Below, in pieces: positions 48,483 to 56,122 of a DNA stretch of 56,122 nt. Positions within the stretch are counted from its first letter, which is position 1; every line of letters begins with the position of its first letter. The stretch comes from Oscillospiraceae bacterium (GTDB lineage Bacteria > Bacillota_A > Clostridia > Oscillospirales > Oscillospiraceae), in the NCBI GenBank assembly GCA_902786615.1, contig CADADE010000011.1, positions 1-56,122 of the forward strand. Reading direction: 5' to 3'. The position numbers were made by a program, and so were the translations under genes. The notes beneath the pieces were generated by a model. It did no database searches. It saw only the letters and a list, made by a program, of their open reading frames with translations, and was not told where the DNA came from.

Positions 48483-49038
48483 GCTGTATCACATCCTTTC
48501 CGTATTCCGTAACAATCTGCGCCCGTTCCGAAAGATCGCCGGACAGCAGTGTGTCCAGCAGATATTCCACATGGCTGATTTTCTGTAAGGCTTCCACAAA
48601 CCGGGGATGCCATTCCCCATCCGTCTGTTCGGGCTCATACTCCTCTTTCCACCGTTTCATCAGGTGAAGATAATCCGCAAGAACACGGAAGCAGCGCTCT
48701 TGTGCTTCCCTGAACTGTACCTCTGGGGATTTGCTCCAGGGCTTGGGCTTTTTCATCTTATCTGGGAGCTTCCCTTCCTCGTAGGACAGTCCAAAGTCCC
48801 TTGCCAGCTGTACAGCAGCTTTCTTCTTTCCCAGCCCATAAAGAGCCGCTGTGAAGTCAATCACATCCCCATCTGCCCCACAGCCGAAGCAGTGGTAACG
48901 CCTGTCCAGCTTCATGCTGGGGGTCTTGTCGTTGTGGAACGGGCAGCAAGCCATTCCGTTTCTGCCTACCCGGATTCCGTAGTGTTCCGCAGCCTGCCGG
49001 GTGGTCACAGACTGCTTGACTGTTTCAAATACATTCAA
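48394..49038 (-). CDS. CHC2 zinc-finger primase-like protein
   Basis: A 214-residue protein whose N-terminal 70 residues are a DnaG-type zinc finger (MACCPFHNDKTPSMKL, YHCFGCGADGDVIDF). No TOPRIM domain follows; the rest is helical and charged. It is therefore a DNA-binding primase fragment typical of integrative elements rather than a full primase. The start is TTG 49038 with AGGAGG 7 nt upstream; an ATG further out gives a less likely start. Confidence 0.85.
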   Translation of the reverse strand: MNVFETVKQSVTTRQAAEHYGIRVGRNGMACCPFHNDKTPSMKLDRRYHCFGCGADGDVIDFTAALYGLGKKKAAVQLARDFGLSYEEGKLPDKMKKPKPWSKSPEVQFREAQERCFRVLADYLHLMKRWKEEYEPEQTDGEWHPRFVEALQKISHVEYLLDTLLSGDLSERAQIVTEYGKDVIQLEKRLSELAAPDAGGPEKHSQRHAAAPER

Positions 49039-49102
49039 ATCATTTCCTCCTGAAAATAGGAAAGGCACCTGACATTCTCAATACGAAAATGGCAAGTGCC
49101 TG

Positions 49103-50377
49103 TTAGCGTTCCATATTCTGTTTTTTGTGAGTTTCCTTTTTCCGTGCGGCATCCTCAGCCGCCACAATCGCCTTGTTGCGGTTCAGCATTTCATAAATGG
49201 AAGTTCTGGCATTTTCCTTGATTTGCTGGGTGTTTGCTTTTCTGACCTCCGGCTTTGTCAGTGCAGCCTTCATTGCACGAACGGCTGCATGCATGGCTTT
49301 GGTTATTTTGGAAACCACATTGTCCAGCCGGGCGGCAGCGTACTCCCGCTCCTTTTTGGGAGCCTTGCGCTCCGGGGACAGCAGCCAGGACTTTGTTTCC
49401 TCCACCAGCTGAATGTCCTGCTTGTGTGTTTCCACCCGGACGGTATCGGTCACAACCTCCACCGCCTTATCATAGGCAATCTCGGAAACATCATCAATCA
49501 GAGCTTCCACATCATCCAGCTTCAAGGTCAGCTCGTCCAGCTTTTCTTCCTTTTCCTGAATGACGGCTTCCTGCTCCTGAATCGTCTGAGACTGAGCCAC
49601 CAGCTGCTCCTTCTGCTTGGCAAGAATGAAGTCCTGCTTTTCCAGATACTTGCGACCGCCGTACTCCGGCTCCTCCTCCAGCTGCAATCCGTGCTTCCTG
49701 CAAATATCGAACAGCAAAGCCCGGCAGGCGGCATCATAGACCATTTTTCTGTTGTTGTGGCGACCCAGCTTCTTGTCCGGCTCCGGCAGTTCAAAGCCAA
49801 GGGCTTCCAAAGCTTTCTCCTGCTGGGGACAAAGCTCCCCGTACTGATTTTCACAGTCAAAGACGTGGCGTTCATGGATGTGAGGCGTGCTTTCATCAAT
49901 GTGCAATGCCCAGTCCAAAATGTGGACATGGGAGCCGAAGCGTCTTTCCAGCTCCGCAAAAAATTCCGTAGCCACCAGAAAGAGGGTTTCCGCAAAAGCG
50001 TGTTCCTCCATCTTTCCGATTTGGAGCAAACTTTCCTCCGGGCAGGTCTTTTTATTTTTCAGGATTTCATCTGTAGTGCGGTTGCGCTCCGTGTGTCGGT
50101 TCTTTTCATTACGGGCATTCTGTCCATCCGTGTAATCGGAATAATGGGTGTGATAATAAATCTGCTCGACTTCTTCAAAGGTTGAAGCCAGCTCAATCTC
50201 GTCACTGTTCTTTTCTGCCAGCTGCCGATAACCGTTGTAGCAGTCCCAGTAGATGTTGTGTTCGGCTCGCTGCTCGTCAATGTGTTCGCTGTTGCTCACA
50301 TCGAAATTACGGTCATTGTGCTTGGGATTGTAAACGCCATTCTTTCCGGCACGACCGTTGTGTTTTGTCAGTTTCAA
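49103..50377 (-). CDS. MobV-family relaxase/mobilization protein
   Basis: Nicks DNA at oriT to start transfer. The 424-residue protein has the MobV-like metal-binding signature HILDWALHIDESTPHIHERHV (the H.DE..PH.H pattern, about residues 152-172). A long coiled coil follows (about 250-300, QSQTIQEQEAVIQEKEEKLDE), then a basic C-terminal region. N-terminal part is Asn/His-rich. TTG 50377 (KLTKHNGRAG) lies 8 nt behind GGAGG. It lies next to a structured non-coding region that is probably its target. Confidence 0.85.
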   Translation of the reverse strand: MKLTKHNGRAGKNGVYNPKHNDRNFDVSNSEHIDEQRAEHNIYWDCYNGYRQLAEKNSDEIELASTFEEVEQIYYHTHYSDYTDGQNARNEKNRHTERNRTTDEILKNKKTCPEESLLQIGKMEEHAFAETLFLVATEFFAELERRFGSHVHILDWALHIDESTPHIHERHVFDCENQYGELCPQQEKALEALGFELPEPDKKLGRHNNRKMVYDAACRALLFDICRKHGLQLEEEPEYGGRKYLEKQDFILAKQKEQLVAQSQTIQEQEAVIQEKEEKLDELTLKLDDVEALIDDVSEIAYDKAVEVVTDTVRVETHKQDIQLVEETKSWLLSPERKAPKKEREYAAARLDNVVSKITKAMHAAVRAMKAALTKPEVRKANTQQIKENARTSIYEMLNRNKAIVAAEDAARKKETHKKQNMER

Positions 50378-50831
50378 ACTTGGTTCCTCCGTTTCTTAAA
50401 GATTTTCCCCGCAGGGGGAGGGGCAGCGAAGCTGCTTCCTTGCTGCATTTCTGCGCCAAGTAATACCCAGTACTAAGCGGCGCAACGCCACTTAACTGGG
50501 CAAGGCTGCCGCCCTTGACCTGCACAGGGGTATTGCATCTACGCTCCGCTTCGGTCCACGCAATACCAAGGTCCCCTGGACTTTGTGCGACCCTGTACCC
50601 ATGCACAAAGGGCTGCGCCCTCTGTACTCCTGCCCGAAGAAGCTGAACCTCGCCCTTTCCTCTATGGCTCCTTTCAGCTTCTTCGGCTTTTTCGCAACCC
50701 CCCAAGGGACTTCCGAAAAAATAGCCGCTGCCGGATTTTGCATTCACGCAAAAACTGACAGCGGCTTCTCATCTGACCTTAGCAGTCACATTCGATTTTC
50801 TCTCAACAGTGTTGAGGGTTTTCAAGCGAAC
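50378..50831. other. Structured non-coding region, candidate oriT
   Basis: A 454-nt gap upstream of the relaxase gene, dense in inverted repeats. Clear pairs are GCAGCgaaGCTGC (near 50427), GGTATTGC facing GCAATACC (about 50528 and 50559), GAAGAAGCTGAA facing TTCAGCTTCTTC (about 50635 and 50670), and AGCCGCTG facing CAGCGGCT (about 50721 and 50758). A GGGCAAGGctgccgCCCTTGAC hairpin lies near 50498-50519. Position and structure fit a transfer origin. No convincing reading frame crosses it. Confidence 0.55.
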
Positions 50832-51173
50832 TCAGGAGGGAACATCTTCGTCCTCTCTCGGAGTCAGCACATAAATCCTGTTCGGTTCTCCAACGCCCCG
50901 GCGCACCCGCATGATAAGTCCTGCGGTTTCCAGCTCGTTCAAAGAACGCTTCACCGTCATGGAACTTCTGGACAGAGCGGCAGCGATTGCAGTCACAGGG
51001 AAACAGACAAACAGGATGCCGTTCTCGTCCTCTTGTCCATCTGAAAGCATGGCATCCAGCATCCGGCAGTACATGACCTTAGCAGTGCTGCTGACCGGGA
51101 ATCCCAGCAACGCTCTGGGAAAGGGCATACATGGCGGCAGCGGTGTGTCTATCGTCATAAATTCAAAATTCAT
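50832..51173 (-). CDS. RepA-like replication initiator, winged-helix domain only
   Basis: A 113-residue protein resembling the N-terminal domain of RepA_N-type initiators found on clostridial integrative elements (TPLPPCMPFPRALLGFPVSSTAKVMYCRML). A wing/HTH segment follows (TAIAAALSRSSMTVKRSLNELETAGLIMRVRRG). Only the DNA-binding domain is present, so it may act as a regulator instead of an initiator. AAGGAG lies 10 nt upstream. It overlaps the preceding small gene by 4 nt (ATGA). Confidence 0.8.
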   Translation of the reverse strand: MNFEFMTIDTPLPPCMPFPRALLGFPVSSTAKVMYCRMLDAMLSDGQEDENGILFVCFPVTAIAAALSRSSMTVKRSLNELETAGLIMRVRRGVGEPNRIYVLTPREDEDVPS

Positions 51174-51358
51174 TTGGTTGGGTTCTCCTTTTTCTTCGCT
51201 CGTTTGGATAAATAACGAGGGCAGTCAACCACAACTGCCCGGAAACTCTGCCTGCATTCATGCTGGCACTTCCGACACAGATTGTTGTAGCTGACACGCC
51301 CCCGATCATTCAGGAAAAAGGACAGTTCCAGTTTCCTCTTTTGGCTCATTCTCGGCAC
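51170..51358 (-). CDS. Small Cys-rich element protein, unknown function
   Basis: A 62-residue basic protein with four cysteines: LCRKCQHECRQSF and VVVDCPRYLSKR. The CxxC..C...C spacing suggests a metal site. Small proteins of this look accompany RepA-like genes on many clostridial integrative elements; no function is known to me. The start is GTG 51358, 8 nt behind GGAGG. It is translationally coupled to the RepA-like gene. Confidence 0.7.
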   Translation of the reverse strand: MPRMSQKRKLELSFFLNDRGRVSYNNLCRKCQHECRQSFRAVVVDCPRYLSKRAKKKENPTK

Positions 51359-51837
51359 AATGGTATCCTCCCGATTTTGTGTATGGTTTCGGGGCGATTT
51401 TTAACCAAAACACCGCCTTGGAGCGGTGCAAAAATCCCCGAAGGATTGCTGACAGGGTAGACTATCCCCCTGTCAGATTGTCGTGTTTCGGTATCATTTT
51501 TTGTGTCAGTTCGCCGCTGTACCCTGATGTCGTTCCTGCCCCAGTTTCTCTGCGGCGTTTTGCTTCCGTTGGCACGCTCGTATCGGTCAGGGTTCCTCCA
51601 TGTTCCTGCCGATAGTCACTGCGCTGCTTCACCGGGAAGCATATCCCATCAGGACGGTCATTCGATTGGAATAATCCATCGATGAACTGACTACATTATG
51701 GAACATTTTTGACCCCCGTGCTGTATATCCGCAAAGTAGGATTTCCGGCTGAAAAACAAAAATTTCCACGATTGTGGACAAGGCATGATATAATGAAAAC
51801 AGCGGCAGAAATGCAGCCGCAGGAAGGAGATTTTGCC
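51359..51837. other. Regulatory gap between the replication/mobilization module and the XRE gene
   Basis: 479 nt with no supported gene. It holds CACCGC/GCGGTG (about 51411-51428), terminator-like on the minus strand, and CTGACAGGG facing CCCTGTCAG (51449-51457, 51468-51476). Toward the right end lies the XRE promoter with its own inverted repeat. The two flanking genes diverge, so this is probably the control centre of the element. Confidence 0.6.
51765..51794 (+). promoter_or_regulatory. XRE gene promoter with candidate operator
   Basis: TGaTATAAT (51786-51794) is an extended -10. Eleven bases upstream lies TCCACgattGTGGA (51765-51778), an inverted repeat well placed for autoregulation. 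No good -35 was seen. Confidence 0.6.
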
Positions 51838-52659
51838 ATGAAAAAAGGCTTATCAATACAAGAAAAACTAAAAGATTTGCGAGTTGTGGAAAAAGGATTC
51901 ACGCTAAAACAGCTTGCAGATGAAACCGGAATCTCTTCATCCACTCTGGGCAGCTATGAAAGCGATGATTACAAAGACATCAGTCATACGAATCTGGTGA
52001 TCCTTGCCGAATACTACCATGTTTCTACCGACTGGCTGCTGGGTCTCACCGAATCCCGTGAAGTTCAGAATCACGAAATTGCGGAGCTTCATTTGGACGA
52101 TGAAACCTTGGATATTCTAAAAAGCGGCAGACTCAACAACCGTCTGCTCTGCGAGATGATAAAGCACCCGGATTTTCTAAAGCTGATGACTGACACCGAA
52201 ATCTATGTGGACGGCATCGCCACCATGCAGATTAAGAATATGAACGACTGGCTGAATGCGGTTCGGCTCCAAATTGTGCAACAACATAACCCAGAGAGCA
52301 ACGACCTGTATGTTCAGGTTCTGGACGCTGCCCGCATCGACGAAGAGGAATACTTCTTCCATAACATCCACGGCGATCTGGATCGGGTCATTCGCAGCAT
52401 CCGTGAGAAAAACCAAAATGCCACGGAATCCGCTCCCATTGAACGCCCCGCATCCAACGACAAAAAGATGCAGCGGCTTTTGCAGTCCATGAAATACAAG
52501 AGTAATCCGATTGAAGAATTTTGGCGTTACTTCTGCGAAGAACTGCAAATTGACTACGATAAGCTTCTTGATGACGAGCATGACACCATGAAGAGAATAT
52601 TTAAGAAATCTAAGTTGTTAAAGAGTTTCCCAAGTCATAAGAATAAAGCCCGGAAATAA
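51838..52659 (+). CDS. XRE-family transcriptional regulator
   Basis: A 273-residue regulator. The N-terminal Cro/C1-type HTH (about 5-65: KLKDLRVVEKGFTLKQLADETGISSSTLGSYE, ILAEYYHVSTDWLLGLTE) is followed by about 200 residues that are largely helical and of no recognised family. ATG 51838 has AGGAAGGAG 8 nt upstream. It is the only plus-strand gene in this part of the element and diverges from the replication/mobilization genes, as expected for a master repressor of excision and transfer (inference). Confidence 0.88.
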   Translation: MKKGLSIQEKLKDLRVVEKGFTLKQLADETGISSSTLGSYESDDYKDISHTNLVILAEYYHVSTDWLLGLTESREVQNHEIAELHLDDETLDILKSGRLNNRLLCEMIKHPDFLKLMTDTEIYVDGIATMQIKNMNDWLNAVRLQIVQQHNPESNDLYVQVLDAARIDEEEYFFHNIHGDLDRVIRSIREKNQNATESAPIERPASNDKKMQRLLQSMKYKSNPIEEFWRYFCEELQIDYDKLLDDEHDTMKRIFKKSKLLKSFPSHKNKARK

Positions 52660-52663
52660 AAAA

Positions 52664-52705
52664 GCCGCTGCCGCATGGTTTTAATTCCATGTAGCAGCGG
52701 TTTTT
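52664..52705 (+). terminator. Terminator after the XRE gene
   Basis: CCGCTGC (52665-52671) pairs with GCAGCGG (52694-52700), inner CATGG/CCATG, then TTTTT. Confidence 0.9.
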
Positions 52706-52721
52706 CGCTGGTGGTATTCCG

Positions 52722-53267
52722 TTACAATAACAACGCTGTTTTATTTGAAATTTTCTCGTTTATTGAGGAAACTGTATCCTGAATCGAATCATTTGTTGTG
52801 TCTATAGCATTCCGCTCATATACTCCAAGATGATGGAATTGCTCCCACATCACTTCTACCAATTCAGTATTTGTTTCGCTATCCAATTTCAAACGTCCAG
52901 TCGCCCGGTTCAGGGTTTCCTCCTTGCTTGCTCTCAAAATGATATAATGTACTTCATAGCCTTCGTGAACGATATTTAACCAAGGCTGCAAAAACCACGG
53001 GCCGATAATTCCATCCACGATTACATCATATCCACCACGGGCATAACGCTTTGCGGCTTCTAAAAAGGCCTCGATCACAATCAGGTTTTGCTCATTGGAT
53101 TCCGGCAAATGCGGCAATATTGCCCCTTTGCTCAGGTAATGGTAAAAATCATCGGTATGCATATGCACTGATTTTTCCATACAGGATTCCTTCGCAACAA
53201 TAGCTGATACTGTCGATTTTCCAGTTCCCGGAGGGCCTGTAATTACGATAATTCTTCCTCGCTCCAT
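52722..53267 (-). CDS. P-loop nucleoside/antibiotic kinase-like protein
   Basis: A 181-residue single-domain P-loop protein. Walker A is VITGPPGTGKSTVSA at about 8-22, MHTDDFYHYLSKG carries a likely catalytic acid, and YDVIVDGIIGPWFL and ILRASKEETLNRATGRL look like the base and LID regions of small-molecule kinases. It could phosphorylate a nucleoside, sugar or antibiotic; the sequence does not decide. ATG 53267 follows AAGGGATC. It is element cargo, not part of the transfer machinery. Confidence 0.75.
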   Translation of the reverse strand: MERGRIIVITGPPGTGKSTVSAIVAKESCMEKSVHMHTDDFYHYLSKGAILPHLPESNEQNLIVIEAFLEAAKRYARGGYDVIVDGIIGPWFLQPWLNIVHEGYEVHYIILRASKEETLNRATGRLKLDSETNTELVEVMWEQFHHLGVYERNAIDTTNDSIQDTVSSINEKISNKTALLL

Positions 53268-53305
53268 TTTACTGATCCCTTCAACTTCGTGCTTTGTTCA
53301 CTTTT

Positions 53306-53668
53306 TCACAACGATTCAATAGGTAAATTATGCTGCTTCAAAAAGGACAGCTTATCCCAATATCCTCTCTGGAACAGAATTTTACCATTTACAACATGGA
53401 AGAAGCCGCATCCCCGCAGTCCCAGAGGATCCTTCCATTCTAAAATCGCCCACTGTCCATCTTCAAAGATGTTCTCTACAATGGCAGTCATATCGGCAGT
53501 GGCAAATTCTGTTGTAAACATTTCTCGGATTGCATCTATCCCAATCACGGGATCATTTGTCACTTGATGGTTGGTTGCGTTATCATGGTACAAGCTCACG
53601 ATTGCTTCTACATCGTGATTATTGAACGCATCTACCCATTTACATACTACTTCTTTTGGTCGTAACAT
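53306..53668 (-). CDS. NTF2/SnoaL-like protein
   Basis: A 120-residue cone-shaped NTF2-fold protein: VCKWVDAFNNHDVEAIVSLYHDNATNHQ, IGIDAIREMFTTEF, and GGYWDKL-type ending (FQRGYWDKLSFL). Members bind small hydrophobic ligands; some are enzymes. Function here is unknown. ATG 53668 has GGAGG 8 nt upstream. It lies between the kinase and the ABC exporter genes and may share their transcript. Confidence 0.85.
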   Translation of the reverse strand: MLRPKEVVCKWVDAFNNHDVEAIVSLYHDNATNHQVTNDPVIGIDAIREMFTTEFATADMTAIVENIFEDGQWAILEWKDPLGLRGCGFFHVVNGKILFQRGYWDKLSFLKQHNLPIESL

Positions 53669-53726
53669 AAATATTTCCTCCATATATCGTTAGCTGCCTT
53701 TTTCAAGATACACGATTCATGTAAAA

Positions 53727-54512
53727 TCACAATTCCCGCCGTTTCCATTGCTTCAGGGCAGCTGCGACACAAATGCCTGCCACAACGATTGTTAAGAAGA
53801 TATAGGGAAGGTGGAAACCGTGCAGTGCTACCTCGTACACATCAAAATAACGCAATGGGGTCAGATAGTCCAGAAAATGATTACCTGTGTACTCGGCAGT
53901 AAAGGCCAACGCATAGGCAGCCAGCATGAAAATTGTTCCTGTCCGCACCGCAGCCCTATAGGACAGGAGCACGCTGGCAAACAACAGCCCCGGGGCAAAA
54001 AAGAGGATCTGGGTAAAGAACATTCCCATCGTTGTGGAAAGCACCGCTCCCGGCTGATCCAGACCGCCCAAAGGAAGAACAATTGTGAAATAATTGCACA
54101 CGCCACTGAACAGGGCGAACACCAGCAGGTTCACTGCTGAAACGATCACCTTCGCCAGAACAATGGTTTTCCGCTTCACTGGCTTTGTGAACAGGTATTC
54201 CGATGTTCCGAATTTCTTTTCCTTAGCCACACAGGACAGCCCCAAAGACATGGCATAGGGAAACGCCAGTAGCCCCTCCCAGAAATAGATGCACACATAC
54301 CAGCCGGTGGATGTCGTCAAGTCGCCTTTGACTCCAAACATAATCATGATCAGTCTCGGAAATTGGCTGACCATCGCTGCCATTTCATCCAGACTATCCT
54401 GTAGAGACATAAGTTCAAAATAGCAGAAACCGCACAGAAGCAGCATGATTCCCAGCCAGATCAACAAAAGTTTTCTGGTTTGACGAAACTCATTTTTAAT
54501 CAATGTTTTCAT
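53727..54512 (-). CDS. ABC-2 type transporter permease
   Basis: A 261-residue integral membrane protein with about six hydrophobic helices. KKFGTSEYLFTKPVKRKTIVLAKV is the cytoplasmic coupling segment shared with its neighbour. ATG 54512 has AGGAGG 7 nt upstream. It is the second of two related permeases that probably assemble as a heterodimer with the ATPase gene upstream. Confidence 0.88.
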   Translation of the reverse strand: MKTLIKNEFRQTRKLLLIWLGIMLLLCGFCYFELMSLQDSLDEMAAMVSQFPRLIMIMFGVKGDLTTSTGWYVCIYFWEGLLAFPYAMSLGLSCVAKEKKFGTSEYLFTKPVKRKTIVLAKVIVSAVNLLVFALFSGVCNYFTIVLPLGGLDQPGAVLSTTMGMFFTQILFFAPGLLFASVLLSYRAAVRTGTIFMLAAYALAFTAEYTGNHFLDYLTPLRYFDVYEVALHGFHLPYIFLTIVVAGICVAAALKQWKRREL

Positions 54513-54524
54513 GTTCACACCTCC

Positions 54525-55319
54525 TTAGCTGCGGAACTGAATGTCTTTTTTCAGAAAGACACCGTAAGAAAGCACCAAAAACAGGGCAAACAGCAGCACA
54601 CACCATCCAAGATACCGGAGGTCATAGAAGCCGTTTTTGGAGATATCAGCGGCTCCGAAGAAAGAGTAGGGAGACAGAAAGCTGATAGCTCGGTTACTGA
54701 CGATGTTGGAGAAGCTGGTAATGCAATACTCCACAAATACGACTAATCCGGCGGTCAGCAGCGGACTGCGGTTGCGGGAAAACAAAATTCCCACCATCAG
54801 CCCCATTGCAGCGAAGAACAGCGTAACAAGGGTCAGGGACAGGGCAATCAGGAAAAACTCTCCCCAAGGAGTTCCGGAACGGAATATTGCCATGGCGAAA
54901 AGGGAAGCCAGCAGATACCCCGTACCCACAATCGCCACGCCGACAAACACGGTCAATGCCTTTGCCCAATAAATTGCTTTCCGGGGAAAGGGCTTTGTAA
55001 ACAGATATTCCGAGGTTCCTTCCGTACATTCTCTGGTGTGAATGGAAATGCCGAAGTGCATCCCAAAAATGCCGGAGGCAATCATGAAAAAGCTGGTCAG
55101 GAACCCGTAAATACCCAGCGGAGATGTCAGGTATTCCATCGATACGCCGACACTCCTGTAAAAGTCCGTGGTGCCCATGGTTTCAAAGAGTTCCACGGAG
55201 GCAGCATCCAGAAAGCTGTAATAAGTCGGCGTCATCAAAAAAATACACAGTGCCAAGGCGATAGCCCAGCCCAGGATATAGGTTCGATGCCTTTTCAGTT
55301 CATATTTCAAAATGACCAT
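54525..55319 (-). CDS. ABC-2 type transporter permease
   Basis: A 264-residue membrane protein with about six helices and the segment GTSEYLFTKPFPRKAIYWAKAL, nearly the same motif as in the neighbouring permease (54512). The two look like ancient duplicates. ATG 55319 follows AAGGAGGTG. It begins 13 nt after the ATPase gene, so the three are one operon. Substrate is unknown; antimicrobial-peptide or lantibiotic export is common for this layout. Confidence 0.88.
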   Translation of the reverse strand: MVILKYELKRHRTYILGWAIALALCIFLMTPTYYSFLDAASVELFETMGTTDFYRSVGVSMEYLTSPLGIYGFLTSFFMIASGIFGMHFGISIHTRECTEGTSEYLFTKPFPRKAIYWAKALTVFVGVAIVGTGYLLASLFAMAIFRSGTPWGEFFLIALSLTLVTLFFAAMGLMVGILFSRNRSPLLTAGLVVFVEYCITSFSNIVSNRAISFLSPYSFFGAADISKNGFYDLRYLGWCVLLFALFLVLSYGVFLKKDIQFRS

Positions 55320-55332
55320 GCCTGACACCTCC

Positions 55333-56122
55333 TTACGCATAGTAGTGCATGAAGATTTCCTCCAAAGAGGGCTCTTCCAAAAGCACATCGTCCAAATGCA
55401 GCAGGTGAAGCTTGTCGATGATCGCTGTGATATTGCCGTTATACATAAAGGAAACAGAGGTCTTGTCAGGACTCTCGGTGTAGTTGGCAATGCCGGGCAA
55501 GCCCCAGAAGTCACGGGGAATGGTTGTTTTGGCGGTGAGGCTGACCTTTTTATAGCCGCTTTCCCGAAGCTCTTTGATGGACTGAATGCCCACGAGCTTG
55601 CCTTCTTTTAAGATTGCCACCCGGTCACACAGCTTCTGTACTTCGCTGAGGACATGGGATGAGAAGAAAATGGTGGTTCCCCGGCTGTTCTCCTCCTTCA
55701 GAATATCGTAGAAGGCCTGCTGGATCAGCGGGTCTAAGCCGCTGGTGGGCTCGTCCATAATCAGCAGCTTGGGCGAGGTCATGATGGCAGACACAATCCC
55801 CACCTTTTTCTTGTTACCCAGAGACAGGTCTGCGATTTTCCGGGTCAGATCCAGATTAAGGCGCTCAGAAAGCTCATACATTTTCGTTTCGCAGTCCATG
55901 CCGTACAGGTCAGCGGTGTATTGCAGCAGGTCCCGCACCTTCATGTTTTCATAATAGCTGTTCTCGCTGGGAAGGTAGCCCACATCTCTGGCAATGACAC
56001 TGGCCTTGGTCTGGCAGTCCAGGCCGAAAATAGAGGCGTTGCCGCCGCTGGGATGGATCAGGCCCATCAGCGTGCGGATGGTGGTGGATTTTCCTGCACC
56101 GTTGGGGCCAATGAAGCCGAAA
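55333..56122 (-). CDS. ABC transporter ATP-binding protein, 5' end outside window
   Basis: ATPase of the same exporter. The frame is open to the window edge, beginning FGFIGPNGAGKSTTIRTLMG (Walker A). The signature motif reads DLSLGNKKKVGIV (LSLGN instead of LSGGQ), Walker B is LLIMDEPTSGLD, and the H-loop is FFSSHVLSE. The C-terminal 75 residues are the accessory domain of BcrA-like ATPases and end EEPSLEEIFMHYYA. The missing part should be only a few dozen residues. Confidence 0.93.
   Translation of the reverse strand, partial: FGFIGPNGAGKSTTIRTLMGLIHPSGGNASIFGLDCQTKASVIARDVGYLPSENSYYENMKVRDLLQYTADLYGMDCETKMYELSERLNLDLTRKIADLSLGNKKKVGIVSAIMTSPKLLIMDEPTSGLDPLIQQAFYDILKEENSRGTTIFFSSHVLSEVQKLCDRVAILKEGKLVGIQSIKELRESGYKKVSLTAKTTIPRDFWGLPGIANYTESPDKTSVSFMYNGNITAIIDKLHLLHLDDVLLEEPSLEEIFMHYYA

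Larger units (their letters stand above)
45050..56122. mobile_element. Integrative mobilizable element (Tn916-type integrase, MobV relaxase), right end outside window
   Basis: From just upstream of the phosphatase-barstar gene to the window edge, base composition is less GC-rich and gene content is that of an integrative element: int, xis, VirE helicase, CHC2 primase, MobV relaxase, RepA-like protein, XRE regulator and cargo. No VirB4, VirD4 or other conjugation channel gene is present in this part, so mobilization in trans is inferred. The left boundary is placed only roughly, in the A/T-rich stretch at about 45035-45075, and no flanking direct repeat can be tested because the other end is missing. 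Confidence 0.8.

Noticed and set aside
51629..51856. 75-codon minus-strand frame with a hydrophobic start upstream of the XRE gene
   Set aside because: It overlaps the XRE promoter and start, lacks a ribosome site, and shows no family resemblance.
45231..56122. Prophage
   Set aside because: No capsid, tail, terminase or lysis genes; Tn916-type int/xis with MobV relaxase fits a mobilizable element.

Overview
The window looks like a chromosome segment from a GC-rich, endospore-forming, anaerobic Firmicute, most plausibly a gut Oscillospiraceae-type clostridium. The evidence is hrcA-grpE-dnaK behind a CIRCE operator, the sporulation protease SpoIVB and a YlmC/YmxH protein, a Noc-like ParB, a one-piece pyruvate:ferredoxin oxidoreductase, AddAB rather than RecBCD, and a dgt-dnaG-rpoD cluster. 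Family placement is inference. No rRNA, tRNA or CRISPR array was seen.

Layout. 1-8.3 kb is mostly minus strand: heat-shock operon (dnaK partial and frame-broken), ylmC, noc, spoIVB, mscS, ruvX and folC. 8.4-10.9 kb is the plus-strand rpmG-secE-nusG-rplK-rplA operon; it has a sigma-A promoter and a probable L1 autoregulatory site, and ends at a terminator with no rplJL-rpoBC behind it. 11-15.2 kb holds a GNAT acetyltransferase and nifJ, whose frame is broken by an exact 25-bp tandem duplication. 15.4-21.3 kb carries an Asp23-FakA pair, a two-component system and a D,D-carboxypeptidase. 21.4-29.8 kb carries addBA and a TerB-like/AAA+ ATPase. 29.9-37 kb carries dgt-dnaG-rpoD and an unusual protein joining a degenerate KaiC-like domain to a pyruvate-phosphate-dikinase-type ATP-grasp. 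37-44.3 kb carries an ECF sigma/anti-sigma pair, a MarR-controlled heterodimeric ABC exporter and a PatB/MalY C-S lyase. 44.4-45.0 kb is a low-molecular-weight tyrosine phosphatase fused to a barstar domain.

From about 45.05 kb to the right edge, base composition becomes visibly less GC-rich and gene content changes to a mobile element: Tn916-type integrase and excisionase, CHC2 primase and VirE-type helicase, MobV relaxase with a candidate oriT, a RepA-like winged-helix protein, an XRE regulator, and cargo (P-loop kinase, NTF2-like protein, ABC-2 exporter). No type IV secretion gene is present, so within the window it looks like an integrative mobilizable element. Its far end is not in view.

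Intergenic DNA carries two families of GC-rich dispersed repeats and several odd 7-8-nt-period tracts, mostly between a stop codon and its terminator. The two broken housekeeping genes (dnaK, nifJ) may be assembly errors and should be checked before any biological reading.
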